DNA of 64,000 nucleotides from Sulfuricella denitrificans skB26 (GCF_000297055.2 NC_022357.1:806001-870000); one strand, 5' to 3'. Positions 11,926-21,847 are shown, counted from the stretch's first letter. The notes: a model not told the origin generated them from the letters alone. Made by a program: numbers and translations.

Positions 11926-12477
11926 TTAGTTTACAAAGGGTTTGGTCGTATCCGCTGTTGGGTTCTGGGTGGCGGGCGCGGGGGCGTCGCTCGTCGCGGG
12001 CTCCAGGTTGGCCTTGGGGGTTTGGATGGCGAGCGGTGCAGCCATTGGGGTAGGGGCTTTCTTTCCGCGCCTAAGCTGGGCTTTCTTTTCTTCAGGAAGC
12101 TGTTGGTACTCCTGCCATTTTTTTTGTATTTCCAGACGCTTTTCAGGCGGCAGTTGCTTCAGTTTTTCATATTTATTGCGTGCCTGGGTACGTTCGTCCG
12201 GGGTGAGTGACGTCCAGGTTTTGAGACGCTTCTGGACACGTTGCTGTTCGTCAGGCTTCATTTTCGGGTAACTTTTGGCCACACCCAGCAAACGCTTGCG
12301 CTGGATTGCGGGCATGCTGTCCCATTGATCTCCTACCGGAGACAGAATCCGTTTCTGTTCGAGCGAAAGTTCGGCCCAGTTGGGTTGCCGAGGTTCTGGG
12401 GGTTGAGCCGCAAGTGCGATCCCTTGTGCCAGCAGGCAGAAGGTGAGGATTATTCCTGCGAGGAGCCTTCTAGCCAT
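11926..12477 (-). CDS. DUF3106 exported protein
   Basis: A 183-residue protein with a signal peptide (cut near ALAAQ) followed by a Trp/Pro/Lys/Arg-rich repeat-like region (WAELSLEQKRIL, WDSMP, WTSLTPDERTQARNKY, LPPEKR), the DUF3106 pattern. The C-terminal 50 residues are Ala/Pro/Thr-rich and probably disordered. Its start overlaps the end of the DUF3619 gene by 28 bases, so translation is likely coupled. Role unknown; probably a target or partner of the adjacent sigma factor. Confidence 0.88.
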   Translation of the reverse strand: MARRLLAGIILTFCLLAQGIALAAQPPEPRQPNWAELSLEQKRILSPVGDQWDSMPAIQRKRLLGVAKSYPKMKPDEQQRVQKRLKTWTSLTPDERTQARNKYEKLKQLPPEKRLEIQKKWQEYQQLPEEKKAQLRRGKKAPTPMAAPLAIQTPKANLEPATSDAPAPATQNPTADTTKPFVN

Positions 12478-12845
12478 GTGTCGAATCCGTTATCAATGAA
12501 GGCGTGGAGCGGCAAATCACCAGCCAGCAGATGCGCGTCGATTTCCGCAATGTCGCTCGGCTGTTGAGTGGTTTGCCAGTAGGTGACGAACATCAGGCCC
12601 AACACCAAGACTACCAGAGGTAGCCAGGTACGGAAAGGCGAGTGGCTGCCGTGATGGTGGCCGCCGTTTCCGCTATGGCCCCATGCCAGGCTAAAGCTAT
12701 GCTGGGGTTTTGCATAGACTTCCAGGGCGTGCTGGCGCGCCGCCTGAAGGCGATACTGTATGCGACTTTCCAAGTTGGCTGTGCCGTAATCAAGGTGCTG
12801 CGTAATTTTTTTTGCCAGGCCATATTCATTCATGGGTTCGTTCAT
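12450..12845 (-). CDS. DUF3619 single-span membrane protein
   Basis: 131 residues from the ATG that overlaps the sigma-factor stop (ATGA); the frame runs further upstream inside that gene. About 65 cytoplasmic residues, rich in His/Gly just before the membrane (NGGHHHGSH), are followed by one helix (PLVVLVLGLMFVTYW) and a short acidic outer part. Adjacency, coupling and one-helix topology resemble anti-sigma factors, which is my inference; the family itself is DUF3619. Confidence 0.87.
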   Translation of the reverse strand: MNEPMNEYGLAKKITQHLDYGTANLESRIQYRLQAARQHALEVYAKPQHSFSLAWGHSGNGGHHHGSHSPFRTWLPLVVLVLGLMFVTYWQTTQQPSDIAEIDAHLLAGDLPLHAFIDNGFDTWLEGSSQE

Positions 12846-13435
12846 GGCTCTATCCCCTTCGATTTCAAGAACGCCGCCACTGCATGGGTGGCGCGAGAGC
12901 AATGCGTCTTGACGCTGCCTTCGGAACAACCCATCGCGGCAGCGGTTTCAGAAACATCCAGTTCTTCCCAATAACGCAGCAGGAATGCTTCCCGTTGACG
13001 AGCCGGCAAAATTTCTAATGCTTGTTCAATCAATTTAACGACTTGAGAACGAGCCAGAGTTTCTTCCGGTCGATGAATTTTATTCGAGTCATCCTCAACC
13101 TCTAAAGTTTCCAGAGGATCGTATTCTTCTTCCTGGTGCGGAGAGAAAGACGACAGCAGGGTGGTCCATAACGAGCGCACTTTCTGTCGTCGGTAATAGT
13201 CGCGGATGGTATTTTGCAAAATCCGCTGGAATAGCATCGGGAATTCCTCGACGGGCTTGCCAGAGTATTTTTCTGTCAGTTTCATCATGGAGTCCTGCAC
13301 GATGTCCAGAGCGCCATGTTCATCGCGAACGGCAAACAGCGCCTGTTTGTAGGCGCGTCGTTCGACTTCGGCAAGAAACTTGGAAAGTTCCTGAAAAGTG
13401 GCCAGTTGGAGAGTTCCTGAGTAACGTTCTTTCAC
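12842..13435 (-). CDS. ECF-type RNA polymerase sigma factor
   Basis: 197 residues with sigma region 2 (about 20-95: DEHGALDIVQDSMMKL, RRQKVRSLW) and region 4 (about 138-190: LPARQREAFLLRYWEELDVSETAAAMGCSEGSVKTH), joined by an acidic linker. The first open start is GTG; the family usually begins near the later CTG that gives ATFQELSKFL, so the first 11 residues are uncertain. It heads the DUF3619-DUF3106-RDD set and is divergent from ilvB. I see no autoregulatory promoter I can name. Confidence 0.92.
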   Translation of the reverse strand: MKERYSGTLQLATFQELSKFLAEVERRAYKQALFAVRDEHGALDIVQDSMMKLTEKYSGKPVEEFPMLFQRILQNTIRDYYRRQKVRSLWTTLLSSFSPHQEEEYDPLETLEVEDDSNKIHRPEETLARSQVVKLIEQALEILPARQREAFLLRYWEELDVSETAAAMGCSEGSVKTHCSRATHAVAAFLKSKGIEP

Positions 13436-13498
13436 TGTATGTTATCAAATAAAGAAAAATAAAGCAGAGTCTTTCGCAACTTTGGTAAAATGTCGCAC

Positions 13499-13527
13499 TT
13501 GACCAAGTTGACGGCAACCATTAGTAT
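13499..13527 (+). promoter_or_regulatory. Candidate sigma-70 promoter of ilvB operon
   Basis: TTGACC, a 17-base spacer and TAGTAT. The predicted transcript start is about 32 bases before the ilvB ATG, leaving no room for a leader peptide. Confidence 0.55.
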
Positions 13528-13565
13528 TTAAGGTTTCCTCGGAATGATTATTTAAGGCTGTATAT

Positions 13566-15263
13566 ATGGAATTGACGGGCGCAGAGATCGTTGTGCGCTG
13601 TCTGGCGGAAGAAGGTGCCGAATTTGTTTTCGGTTATCCCGGCGGTGCAGTGTTGAATATTTACGACGAAGTTTTCAAGCAGAACAAGTTCAAGCATGTG
13701 CTGGTCAGGCACGAGCAGGCTGCGGTGCATGCTGCTGACGGCTATGCGCGCGCCACTGGTCGGACCGGCATTGCACTGGTGACTTCCGGACCGGGCGCGA
13801 CCAATGCCGTGACCGGTATCGCTACCGCCTATATGGATTCGATTCCGCTGGTGGTGATTTCCGGTCAGGTGCCGACCGCTGCGATCGGCATGGATGCCTT
13901 CCAGGAAGTGGATATGGTGGGCATTACTCGCCCCTGCGTGAAGCACAATTTCCTGGTGAAGGATGTCAGGGATCTGGCCGAGACCATCAAAAAGGCGTTT
14001 TATCTCGCTTCAACTGGCCGGCCTGGACCGGTGGTGGTGGATATTCCCAAGGATGTGACCCAGCACAAGACTGAGTTCACTTATCCGAAAAAGGTGACGA
14101 TGCGCTCCTACAACCCGGTGATCAAGGGTCATCCGGGGCAGATCAAGCGCGCGGTGCAGATGATCCTGGAAGCCAAGCGGCCGATGTTCTATACCGGCGG
14201 CGGCGTGGTTTTGAGCAATGCGGCAGAAGAGTTGACCCAGCTTACGCGCCAGCTCGGTTTCCCCATTACCAGCACACTGATGGGGCTGGGTGGCTACCCG
14301 GCCTCAGATCCGCTGTTTACCGGCATGCTCGGCATGCACGGTACCTATGAAGCCAACATGGCGATGCAGCATTGCGACGTTTTGATCGCCGTCGGCGCCC
14401 GTTTCGACGATCGTGTTATCGGCAATCCGGAGCATTTTTTTCAGGAAGGCCGCCGTATTATCCACATCGACATCGATCCCACTTCCATTGCAAAGCGGGT
14501 CAAGGTGGACGTGCCTATCGTTGGCAATGTCAAGGACGTGCTGGCAGAGATGAATAAATTGATTCAGGCCAGCAAAGAGAAGCGCGACCAGGCGGCACTC
14601 AAGACCTGGTGGACGCAGATCGAACTATGGCGCTCGCAGGATTGCATGAAATACGATCGCGATAGCAGCCTGATCAAGCCCCAGTACGTGATCGAAAAGC
14701 TGCACCAGGTGACCCGGGGTGACGCTTATGTGACCTCTGACGTCGGGCAGCACCAGATGTGGGCTGCGCAGTATTACAAGTTCGACCAGCCGCGTCGCTG
14801 GATCAACTCCGGTGGTTTGGGCACCATGGGCTTCGGCATGCCGGCAGCGATGGGTGTGCAGTTTGCCCACCCCGAGGCAATGGTGGCCTGTGTGACTGGC
14901 GAGGGCAGCATCCAGATGAATATCCAGGAGCTGTCTACCTGCAAGCAGTTCAATCTGCCGCTCAAGATCATTTTGCTCAACAACCGCTACCTCGGTATGG
15001 TGAGGCAGTGGCAGGAATTTTTTTATGGCAACCGTTATGCCGAATCTTATATGGATGCGCTGCCGGATTTTTCCAAGCTGGCCGAGAGTTACGGCCATGT
15101 TGACATGAAGATCGAGAAGCCGGAAGATGTCGAAGGCGCGCTGAAAGAAGCGTTCGATATGAAGGATAGGCTGGTGTTCATGAACTTCATTACCGACCAG
15201 AAGGAAAATGTTTTCCCGATGATTCCCGCCGGTAAGGGCTTGAGTGAAATGATTCTGGTATAA
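13566..15263 (+). CDS. ilvB: Acetolactate synthase, large catalytic subunit
   Basis: A 565-residue thiamine-diphosphate enzyme condensing pyruvate to acetolactate (valine/leucine) or with 2-ketobutyrate (isoleucine). Seen: the N-terminal FGYPGGAVLNIYD and catalytic Glu region VRHEQAAVHAADGYARATG, the GARFDDR central domain, and a ThDP/Mg motif around GEGSIQMNIQEL and NNRYLGMVRQWQ. It leads ilvB-ilvH-ilvC, with ilvH 5 bases downstream. It could also be called ilvI; the choice of name is convention. Confidence 0.97.
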   Translation: MELTGAEIVVRCLAEEGAEFVFGYPGGAVLNIYDEVFKQNKFKHVLVRHEQAAVHAADGYARATGRTGIALVTSGPGATNAVTGIATAYMDSIPLVVISGQVPTAAIGMDAFQEVDMVGITRPCVKHNFLVKDVRDLAETIKKAFYLASTGRPGPVVVDIPKDVTQHKTEFTYPKKVTMRSYNPVIKGHPGQIKRAVQMILEAKRPMFYTGGGVVLSNAAEELTQLTRQLGFPITSTLMGLGGYPASDPLFTGMLGMHGTYEANMAMQHCDVLIAVGARFDDRVIGNPEHFFQEGRRIIHIDIDPTSIAKRVKVDVPIVGNVKDVLAEMNKLIQASKEKRDQAALKTWWTQIELWRSQDCMKYDRDSSLIKPQYVIEKLHQVTRGDAYVTSDVGQHQMWAAQYYKFDQPRRWINSGGLGTMGFGMPAAMGVQFAHPEAMVACVTGEGSIQMNIQELSTCKQFNLPLKIILLNNRYLGMVRQWQEFFYGNRYAESYMDALPDFSKLAESYGHVDMKIEKPEDVEGALKEAFDMKDRLVFMNFITDQKENVFPMIPAGKGLSEMILV

Positions 15264-15268
15264 CCATT

Positions 15269-15760
15269 ATGAGACACATAATTTCATTGTTGATGGAAAA
15301 TGAAGCGGGCGCACTGTCCCGTGTCGCCGGATTGTTTTCGGCGCGCGGCTACAATATCGAGTCGCTGACGGTGGCTCCGACCGAGGATGCTACCCTGTCG
15401 CGCATGACTATTGTGACTCGCGGCTCTGACGACGTGATCGAGCAGATCACCAAGCAGCTGAACAAGCTGATCGACGTGGTCAAGGTGGTAGATTTGTCTG
15501 AAGCCGGCCACATCGAACGCGAGTTGATGCTGGTGAAAGTGCGCGCCGAAGGCGATTCGCGCGAGGAAATGAAGCGCATGTCGGATATCTTCCGCGGCCG
15601 TATTGTGGATGTCACCGACAAAACCTACACCATCGAGCTGACTGGTGCAGGTTACAAGCTGGATGCCTTTCTCGAAGCGCTGGATAAGGATGCGATTCTG
15701 GAAACAGTGCGCACTGGTGCATCTGGCATCGGGCGGGGTGATAGAATGCTGAAAATTTGA
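15269..15760 (+). CDS. ilvH: Acetolactate synthase, small regulatory subunit
   Basis: 163 residues: an N-terminal ACT domain (RHIISLLMENEAGALSRVAGLFSARGYNI) that binds valine for feedback inhibition, and the C-terminal ALS-small domain. It activates the large subunit. It is 5 bases after ilvB, so tightly coupled. Confidence 0.96.
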   Translation: MRHIISLLMENEAGALSRVAGLFSARGYNIESLTVAPTEDATLSRMTIVTRGSDDVIEQITKQLNKLIDVVKVVDLSEAGHIERELMLVKVRAEGDSREEMKRMSDIFRGRIVDVTDKTYTIELTGAGYKLDAFLEALDKDAILETVRTGASGIGRGDRMLKI

Positions 15761-15796
15761 GTTTTAGTTTAAGCCACGGTTATTAATATTTATTAA

Positions 15797-16825
<1,029 letters not shown>

Positions 16826-16826
16826 T

Positions 16827-16889
16827 AGGAGTAAGGGGTAAGGAGTTAGGAGTAACAACCCTTTCTCCTCACTCCTTACTCTTCACCCC
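16827..16889. repeat. AGGAGT-family hairpin repeat between ilvC and psd
   Basis: The left arm at 16827-16855 (units AGGAGTAAGGGGTAAGGAGT) is imperfectly complementary to the right arm at 16862-16889 (CTCCTCACTCCTTACTCTTC). Loop of a few bases. Same design as the repeats near 32.2, 36.5 and 46.4 kb. Confidence 0.75.
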
Positions 16890-16902
16890 ATCTCTGAATA
16901 AA

Positions 16903-17583
16903 ATGTGCATCGGTATCGCTCCCCCAGTGAAAAATTATCCCCACCCTATTATTGCCCGCGAGGGCTGGCCATTTCTGGCTGGCATCGTGGTGATTTCGCT
17001 GCTGGTTACGTTCCTTGCTGGCTGGCTGTGGGCGCTGCCACTGTGGATCATCAGCCTGTTTGTGCTGCAGTTTTTCCGCGATCCAGGTCGCAATGTGCCG
17101 ACGGCACGCAATCTGGTGACCGCCCCTGCCGACGGTCGTATCGTCGCCGTCGAGCGGGTTCAGGATCCTTACCTCAAGCGTGATGCGCAGAAGGTCAGCG
17201 TATTCATGAACGTGTTCAACGTTCATTCCAACCGCAGTCCAGTGGATGGTGTGGTGGAGGAAATCTGGTACAACCCCGGAAAATTCATCAATGCCGATCT
17301 GAACAAGGCCTCCACGGAAAATGAACGCAATGCTATCTGGCTGCGTTCCGATTGCGGTTACGACATTACCTGTGTCCAGGTGGCCGGGCTGATTGCGCGG
17401 CGCATCCTGTGCTATGCCAAGCCGGGCGAGTGGCTTGGGCGCGGCCAGCGTTACGGTTTTATCCGTTTTGGCTCGCGCGTGGACGTGTACTTGCCTTTAA
17501 CCGCCCAGGTGCGTGTCAGCATCGGTGACAAGGTCCGTGCCGGGGAAACCGTGCTGTCCGAACTGCCGATGAATGTCGGCTGA
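16903..17583 (+). CDS. psd: Phosphatidylserine decarboxylase proenzyme, short type
   Basis: 226 residues from this ATG; a GTG at 16927 (giving [15 protein letters not shown]) is equally plausible, because the family usually begins there and neither has a clear ribosome site. The pyruvoyl enzyme makes phosphatidylethanolamine from phosphatidylserine. Two membrane segments near the N-terminus, the [17 protein letters not shown] motif, and the self-cleavage site Gly-Ser in [11 protein letters not shown] are visible. It pairs with pssA downstream. The open frame back to 16783 overlaps ilvC and the repeat and is not coding. Confidence 0.94.
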   Translation: MCIGIAPPVKNYPHPIIAREGWPFLAGIVVISLLVTFLAGWLWALPLWIISLFVLQFFRDPGRNVPTARNLVTAPADGRIVAVERVQDPYLKRDAQKVSVFMNVFNVHSNRSPVDGVVEEIWYNPGKFINADLNKASTENERNAIWLRSDCGYDITCVQVAGLIARRILCYAKPGEWLGRGQRYGFIRFGSRVDVYLPLTAQVRVSIGDKVRAGETVLSELPMNVG

Positions 17584-17618
17584 TCAGCTACTATTTGCGC
17601 CATGCAGCCCTCTCCTCA

Positions 17619-17644
17619 CTCCTCTCCCGCAAGCGGGAGAGGAG
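17619..17644. repeat. 12-bp perfect hairpin before pssA
   Basis: CTCCTCTCCCGC and GCGGGAGAGGAG face each other with an AA centre. It has no T-run. Its right arm carries a perfect AGGAGGT sequence that precedes an out-of-frame GTG mini-frame (17651-17683), not the pssA start, so it could tune pssA translation. Confidence 0.55.
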
Positions 17645-17666
17645 GTAAACGTGAAAGGCGCTTGTT

Positions 17667-18434
17667 ATGAACGAAGACTATAACCTCGACGAACACAAAC
17701 CCCCTCTGGATGGCCGTTTGCGCCGGCGTGGCATCTACCTTTTGCCCAACATGTTTACTACGGCGGCGCTGTTTTCCGGTTTCTACGCCATCGTCCAGGC
17801 CATGAACGGGAATTTCGAGCAGTCAGCGGTGGCGATTTTTATCGCCATGGTGATGGACGGCCTGGACGGTCGAGTTGCGCGGCTTACCCACACCGAGAGC
17901 GCGTTCGGGGCGGAATACGATTCGCTTTCCGACATGGTGTCGTTCGGCGTGGCACCCGCCTTGATCGTGTACGTCTGGGCGCTGAAGGACATGGGCAAAT
18001 TGGGCTGGATCGCTGCTTTTGTCTATTGCGCCGGCGCGGCGCTGCGGCTGGCACGCTTCAACACCCAGCATGAAGTAGCCGACAAGGGTTTTTTCCAGGG
18101 TTTGCCCAGCCCCGCTGCTGCGGCTTTGCTGGCCGGGCTGGTGTGGGTGATGAACGTGAACCATATCCGTGGCGCGGATATCCACTGGCTGGTGTGGGGC
18201 GTGACTCTGTTTGCCGGGTTGACCATGGTCAGTAACCTGCGTTATTACAGCGGCAAGGACATCAACCTGCGCAAGAGCATACCCTTTGTAGGCATCCTGC
18301 TGATCGTGCTGACTTTCATTCTGATTTCTTCCGACCCGCCACATGTCCTGTTTAGTGTTTTTGTACTGTATGCATTGTCTGCTTACGCGGACTGGTTGTG
18401 GGGCGTGGTGAGACGGAGAAAGCGGAAAGACTGA
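17667..18434 (+). CDS. pssA: CDP-diacylglycerol--serine O-phosphatidyltransferase
   Basis: A 255-residue integral membrane enzyme making phosphatidylserine, the substrate of the neighbouring psd. The CDP-alcohol phosphotransferase signature D-G-x2-A-R-x8-G-x3-D-x3-D is seen as DGRVARLTHTESAFGAEYDSLSD. About six to seven membrane helices. The ATG follows AAAGG at 8 bases. It ends just before the leuA promoter. Confidence 0.95.
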   Translation: MNEDYNLDEHKPPLDGRLRRRGIYLLPNMFTTAALFSGFYAIVQAMNGNFEQSAVAIFIAMVMDGLDGRVARLTHTESAFGAEYDSLSDMVSFGVAPALIVYVWALKDMGKLGWIAAFVYCAGAALRLARFNTQHEVADKGFFQGLPSPAAAALLAGLVWVMNVNHIRGADIHWLVWGVTLFAGLTMVSNLRYYSGKDINLRKSIPFVGILLIVLTFILISSDPPHVLFSVFVLYALSAYADWLWGVVRRRKRKD

Positions 18435-18438
18435 CCGC

Positions 18439-18467
18439 TTGCACTCATAAATAAAAGCGTTTATATT
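18439..18467 (+). promoter_or_regulatory. Strong candidate promoter for the leuA leader
   Basis: TTGCAC, a 17-base spacer and TATATT. The A of the leader-peptide ATG is the 7th base after the -10 box, just where a transcript would start, so the leader peptide may be read from a leaderless mRNA. Confidence 0.6.
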
Positions 18468-18473
18468 TCAGCC

Positions 18474-18554
18474 ATGAACTCCGCCATTCAAGTCTCCTTC
18501 GTTTTATATCGGGCCAACCTGCTGGTCGGCCTGCTGCTGCGCCGCAGGCGCTAA
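18474..18554 (+). CDS. Leucine-rich leader peptide of leuA (attenuation)
   Basis: A 26-codon frame (ATG to TAA) ends 88 bases before leuA. Six of its 26 residues are Leu, five of them clustered in the final NLLVGLLLRRRR. This is the make-up of a biosynthetic leader peptide: ribosomes stalling at Leu codons when charged tRNA-Leu is scarce would alter folding of the RNA behind. Too short for ordinary gene calls. No ribosome site precedes it, in keeping with the overlap with the predicted transcript start. The leader role is inferred from composition and position. Confidence 0.7.
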   Translation: MNSAIQVSFVLYRANLLVGLLLRRRR

Positions 18555-18583
18555 CCTTACTCCCCCTCACTTGTTTTGAATTG

Positions 18584-18607
18584 CGAAAATCGATAAACCG
18601 ATTTTCG
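18584..18607 (+). promoter_or_regulatory. 9-bp perfect hairpin between leader peptide and leuA
   Basis: CGAAAATCG and CGATTTTCG with a 6-base loop lie 30 bases after the leader stop and 35 bases before leuA. There is no following T-run, so it is not a standard terminator; it may be the alternative structure that controls read-through or leuA translation. A competing stem CCTGC/GCAGG overlaps the Leu codons. Confidence 0.5.
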
Positions 18608-18642
18608 TGTTATGAATTATGACTTCTGCGACGGAGCCTGCC

Positions 18643-20178
18643 ATGAAAAGTAAATTAATCATATTCGATACCACCTTGCGCGATGGAGAGCAAAGCCCCG
18701 GCGCCTCCATGACCAAAGAGGAGAAGGTGCGCATCGCGCGGCAACTCGAGCGGATGCGCGTGGACGTCATCGAGGCCGGTTTCCCGGCCGCCAGCAACGG
18801 TGATTTCGAGTCGGTCAAGGCAGTCGCCGCCAGCATCAAGGACAGTACGGTGTGCGGTCTGGCGCGCGCTCTGGAGCGCGATATTGAGCGTGCCGGCGAG
18901 GCGATCAAGCCGGCTGTTTCAGGCCGTATTCACACCTTCATCGCCACCAGTCCGATCCACATGGAGAAGAAGCTGCGCATGAGCCCGGACCAAGTGGTCG
19001 AGCAGGCGGTGAAGGCGGTGAAGTGGGCGCGCAAGTGGACCGATAATGTCGAGTTCTCGCCCGAGGACGCCGGCCGCTCCGAGACCGATTTCCTGTGCCG
19101 GATACTGGAAGCGGTGATCGAGGCCGGTGCCACGACCCTGAATATTCCCGACACCGTCGGCTATAACCTGCCGCAGCAGTTCGGTAGCCTGATCGCCACC
19201 TTGCGCGAGCGCATTCCCAATTCTGACAAGGCGATCTTCTCGGTTCACTGCCACAACGATCTCGGTCTGGCCGTGGCGAACTCCCTCTCTGCGGTTCTGG
19301 CCGGGGCGCGTCAGGTGGAATGCACCATCAACGGCCTGGGTGAGCGTGCCGGCAATGCATCTCTCGAGGAAATCGTGATGGCCGTGCGCACTCGCCAGGA
19401 CATCTTTACTTGCGACACCGGTATCGACACCACTCAGATCGTGCCAGCCAGCCGCCTGGTGTCAGGCATTACCGGCTTCGCGGTGCAGCCCAACAAGGCC
19501 ATCGTCGGCGCCAATGCCTTCGCCCACGAGTCCGGCATCCATCAGGACGGCGTCCTCAAGCACCGCGAAACCTACGAGATCATGCGTGCGGAGGATGTCG
19601 GCTGGAGTGCGAACAAGATGGTGATGGGCAAACATTCCGGCCGTAACGCCTTCCGCAGCCGCCTGGTTGAACTGGGGATCGAACTGGATTCGGAAGAAGC
19701 GCTTAACGCCGCCTTCGCCCGCTTCAAGGATCTCGCTGACAAGAAGCATGAAATCTTCGACGAGGATATCCATGCGCTGGTCAGCGACGAGGAACAGGCG
19801 ATGGTGAAGGAACAGTTCAAACTGGTGTCCCTGCGCGTCTGCTCGGAAACCGGCGAAACGCCCCATGCCCAAGTCACCATCAGCGATGGCGGCAAGGAAA
19901 AGCCTGCAGAAGCCGATGGCGGCGGTCCGGTGGACGCCTCTTTCAAGGCGATCGAGGTTATCGTCAAGAGCGGCACGGAACTGTTGCTGTATTCGGTCAA
20001 CAACATCACCAGCGGTACGGATGCGCAAGGCGAAGTCACGGTGCGACTATCGAAGGGCGGACGTATCGTCAATGGCCAGGGTGCGGATACCGACATCGTG
20101 ATCGCTTCGGCCAAGGCGTACCTCAACGCACTGAACAAATTGGCAGGAAAGCTGGAGCGGATGAATCCGCAGGTCTAG
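18643..20178 (+). CDS. leuA: 2-isopropylmalate synthase
   Basis: 511 residues; the first committed step of leucine synthesis, joining acetyl-CoA and 2-ketoisovalerate. The ATG with GGAG 7 bases upstream is preferred to the one at 18619. HMG-CoA-lyase-like barrel with [30 protein letters not shown] and [11 protein letters not shown]; the C-terminal allosteric domain (about 395-505) for leucine feedback is complete. Its substrate comes from the ilv operon just upstream. Confidence 0.97.
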   Translation: MKSKLIIFDTTLRDGEQSPGASMTKEEKVRIARQLERMRVDVIEAGFPAASNGDFESVKAVAASIKDSTVCGLARALERDIERAGEAIKPAVSGRIHTFIATSPIHMEKKLRMSPDQVVEQAVKAVKWARKWTDNVEFSPEDAGRSETDFLCRILEAVIEAGATTLNIPDTVGYNLPQQFGSLIATLRERIPNSDKAIFSVHCHNDLGLAVANSLSAVLAGARQVECTINGLGERAGNASLEEIVMAVRTRQDIFTCDTGIDTTQIVPASRLVSGITGFAVQPNKAIVGANAFAHESGIHQDGVLKHRETYEIMRAEDVGWSANKMVMGKHSGRNAFRSRLVELGIELDSEEALNAAFARFKDLADKKHEIFDEDIHALVSDEEQAMVKEQFKLVSLRVCSETGETPHAQVTISDGGKEKPAEADGGGPVDASFKAIEVIVKSGTELLLYSVNNITSGTDAQGEVTVRLSKGGRIVNGQGADTDIVIASAKAYLNALNKLAGKLERMNPQV

Positions 20179-20200
20179 GTCCGTCGTCGTCAAGTGTACT

Positions 20201-20227
20201 GGGCCGCTCGAAGCGGCCCGTTTTTTT
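20201..20227 (+). terminator. Rho-independent terminator after leuA
   Basis: An 8-bp GC-rich stem (GGGCCGCT / AGCGGCCC) with a CGA loop, then a G and seven T residues. It separates leuA from the acetyltransferase gene. Confidence 0.93.
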
Positions 20228-20238
20228 GGAGAGAGCGT

Positions 20239-20712
20239 ATGGACTTTATCCTTGCCCCCGCATCGGCGAATGATGCAGAAACCGTAGCAGAGCTAACCAA
20301 GGAGCTGCTGGAAGAAATTATGGCCATGACTGGTGCGCGGCACTTCTCGGCAGATACAAGCGCACTAGCCACCTTGTGCCGGGAGTTTCTGGCTGGGGAA
20401 GACTACGCGGCCTATCTTGCTTGTCATGCCGGAAAAGAAGTGGGTTTCATCACTCTGAGCGAGACGCGCGCACTTTACGCCGGTGGTCGTTTCGGCATCA
20501 TTCCAGAATGCTATGTTCATCCCGCTTTTCGTGGCAACGGTCTGGGGGCAAAACTTCTTGCGGAGGCACGGGAGCATGCCCGGTCCAGGGGCTGGAAACG
20601 ACTTGAAGTTACCACGCCGCCATTGCCAGTGTTCGATCGAACACTGCAGTTTTACCAAGCCAACGGTTTCGAGGTGGCGGGCGGGCGCAAACTGAAGTCG
20701 GCTATCGAGTGA
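20239..20712 (+). CDS. GNAT-family N-acetyltransferase
   Basis: 157 residues from the ATG preceded by GGAGAG; the frame extends back into the leuA terminator, which is not coding. The acetyl-CoA pyrophosphate loop is seen as VHPAFRGNGLGAKLL and the final beta-bulge region as YQANGFEVAGG. The substrate is unknown. Convergent with the DUF2069 gene, 17 bases away. Confidence 0.9.
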   Translation: MDFILAPASANDAETVAELTKELLEEIMAMTGARHFSADTSALATLCREFLAGEDYAAYLACHAGKEVGFITLSETRALYAGGRFGIIPECYVHPAFRGNGLGAKLLAEAREHARSRGWKRLEVTTPPLPVFDRTLQFYQANGFEVAGGRKLKSAIE

Positions 20713-20729
20713 TGGCCCCCGCTTTCCAG

Positions 20730-21083
20730 TTAGCCCGGACTGTGCTTTCCGGTTCGGTTGGCGTAAAAAATGGTGCTGAAAAAGAACACGACAGCCAGCG
20801 CAATTTCCACTCCCGCCAGGGTTCCCGACATTCCTTTGTCGCTCATGGCGCGCACCACGCCTTCAGCGAGGTAAAGCAGGATCAGCATCGAGGCCCACTG
20901 GTAGGTGTAGCGTTTGCCGCGCAGAATGCCGGGCAATGGCAGCAGCAGCGGCAGCACTTTGAAGACCAGGCTGGAGCCACCGGGGCGCAGCGGCGCAAGC
21001 CACAATTCCCAGGCGAGGCACAGGACGATCAGTGCGATCAGGCTGGCGATGCTTGCATAGTGGAGGGCTGCGGTTCTGTTCAT
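20730..21083 (-). CDS. DUF2069 membrane protein
   Basis: 117 residues with four predicted membrane helices (ALHYASIASLIALIVLCLAW; LPLLLPLPGILRGKRYTYQWASMLILLYLAEG; VEIALAVVFFFSTIFY) matching DUF2069. It overlaps the end of the HugZ-like gene by ATGA, so the two are coupled. Function unknown. Confidence 0.85.
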   Translation of the reverse strand: MNRTAALHYASIASLIALIVLCLAWELWLAPLRPGGSSLVFKVLPLLLPLPGILRGKRYTYQWASMLILLYLAEGVVRAMSDKGMSGTLAGVEIALAVVFFFSTIFYANRTGKHSPG

Positions 21084-21784
21084 GGGCTGCTTTCTCGTAG
21101 CATGCGCAGGAGCGCCGCTTCTGCCTGTTCGGCATTGAGGACGGTGTCCGGGAAATCGAAGCGCAGCAGCTGGCCGTCATCCAGTATGTCGAAGCCATCA
21201 CAGTCGATCCCCACCAGGGTTGCTTCGCTGGCACTGGTGCCGTAGTAGGTACGGCAGAAGAGCTGCAGGTCGCCGGCCTGGTTGAGATTGAAGCGGATCA
21301 GAAGCTCTTCTTCCTGTTGCGCCATTGAGTTTGGCGGCGGCAGGATCTCGGTTGGGGAAATCCACCGCGCCACGCCGAAGCCGCCGATGTAGCGCAGGGT
21401 GACGGGCTCGATGCGGTAGAAACTGAAATCCAGTGCGAAATATTGCTCCGCGCTGGGGAAGTAGCGCAGATAGCGCGCTTTGAGCTGCTCTGTTGTTTCC
21501 ACGCGTACCGCTTTGCCGACCAGCGTGAGCCGCTCTCCAGCCTGGATGTCGATGGATTGTTCATGCACCAGGAAACTGGCACGCGCGTCCTGCTCAATGT
21601 TGCGGGTGTGTTCCGCTAGTTGGCTGATCAGGAACAACGGTCTGGCTTCATGATCGGTCAGGGTGGATACCGCAGACCCGAACGGGTAGCCGCCGAGTTT
21701 GTGGGAAAGTGTGGAAAGCAGGCCGATATGTTCTGCACGCAGCAACTTGCGCGCCTGTTTCCAGAGGATTTCCGGGGCGGTCAT
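21080..21784 (-). CDS. HugZ-family heme-utilisation/PPOX-fold protein
   Basis: 234 residues: an N-terminal split-barrel flavin-type domain (LLRAEHIGLLSTLSHKLGGYPFGS) and a C-terminal DUF2470-like domain (VGIDCDGFDIL), the layout of HugZ proteins, some of which degrade or bind heme. Whether this one acts on heme cannot be told. First gene of a two-gene unit with DUF2069, divergent from the YihY-like gene. Confidence 0.87.
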   Translation of the reverse strand: MTAPEILWKQARKLLRAEHIGLLSTLSHKLGGYPFGSAVSTLTDHEARPLFLISQLAEHTRNIEQDARASFLVHEQSIDIQAGERLTLVGKAVRVETTEQLKARYLRYFPSAEQYFALDFSFYRIEPVTLRYIGGFGVARWISPTEILPPPNSMAQQEEELLIRFNLNQAGDLQLFCRTYYGTSASEATLVGIDCDGFDILDDGQLLRFDFPDTVLNAEQAEAALLRMLRESSP

Positions 21785-21847
21785 AAAACGGTTTTCGATG
21801 TGCCGGACGAGCCGTTAGGGTGGCAAAAAACCGGTATTTGATTCATA

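Noticed and set aside
13490-13531. 13-codon frame (MSHLTKLTATISI) upstream of ilvB as an attenuation leader
   Set aside because: It lies before or across the predicted promoter, lacks a ribosome site, and is not rich in Ile/Leu/Val.
17651-17683. GTG mini-frame of 10 codons behind a perfect AGGAGGT
   Set aside because: Out of frame with pssA and of unremarkable composition; the AGGAGGT is part of a hairpin arm. Kept only as a note.
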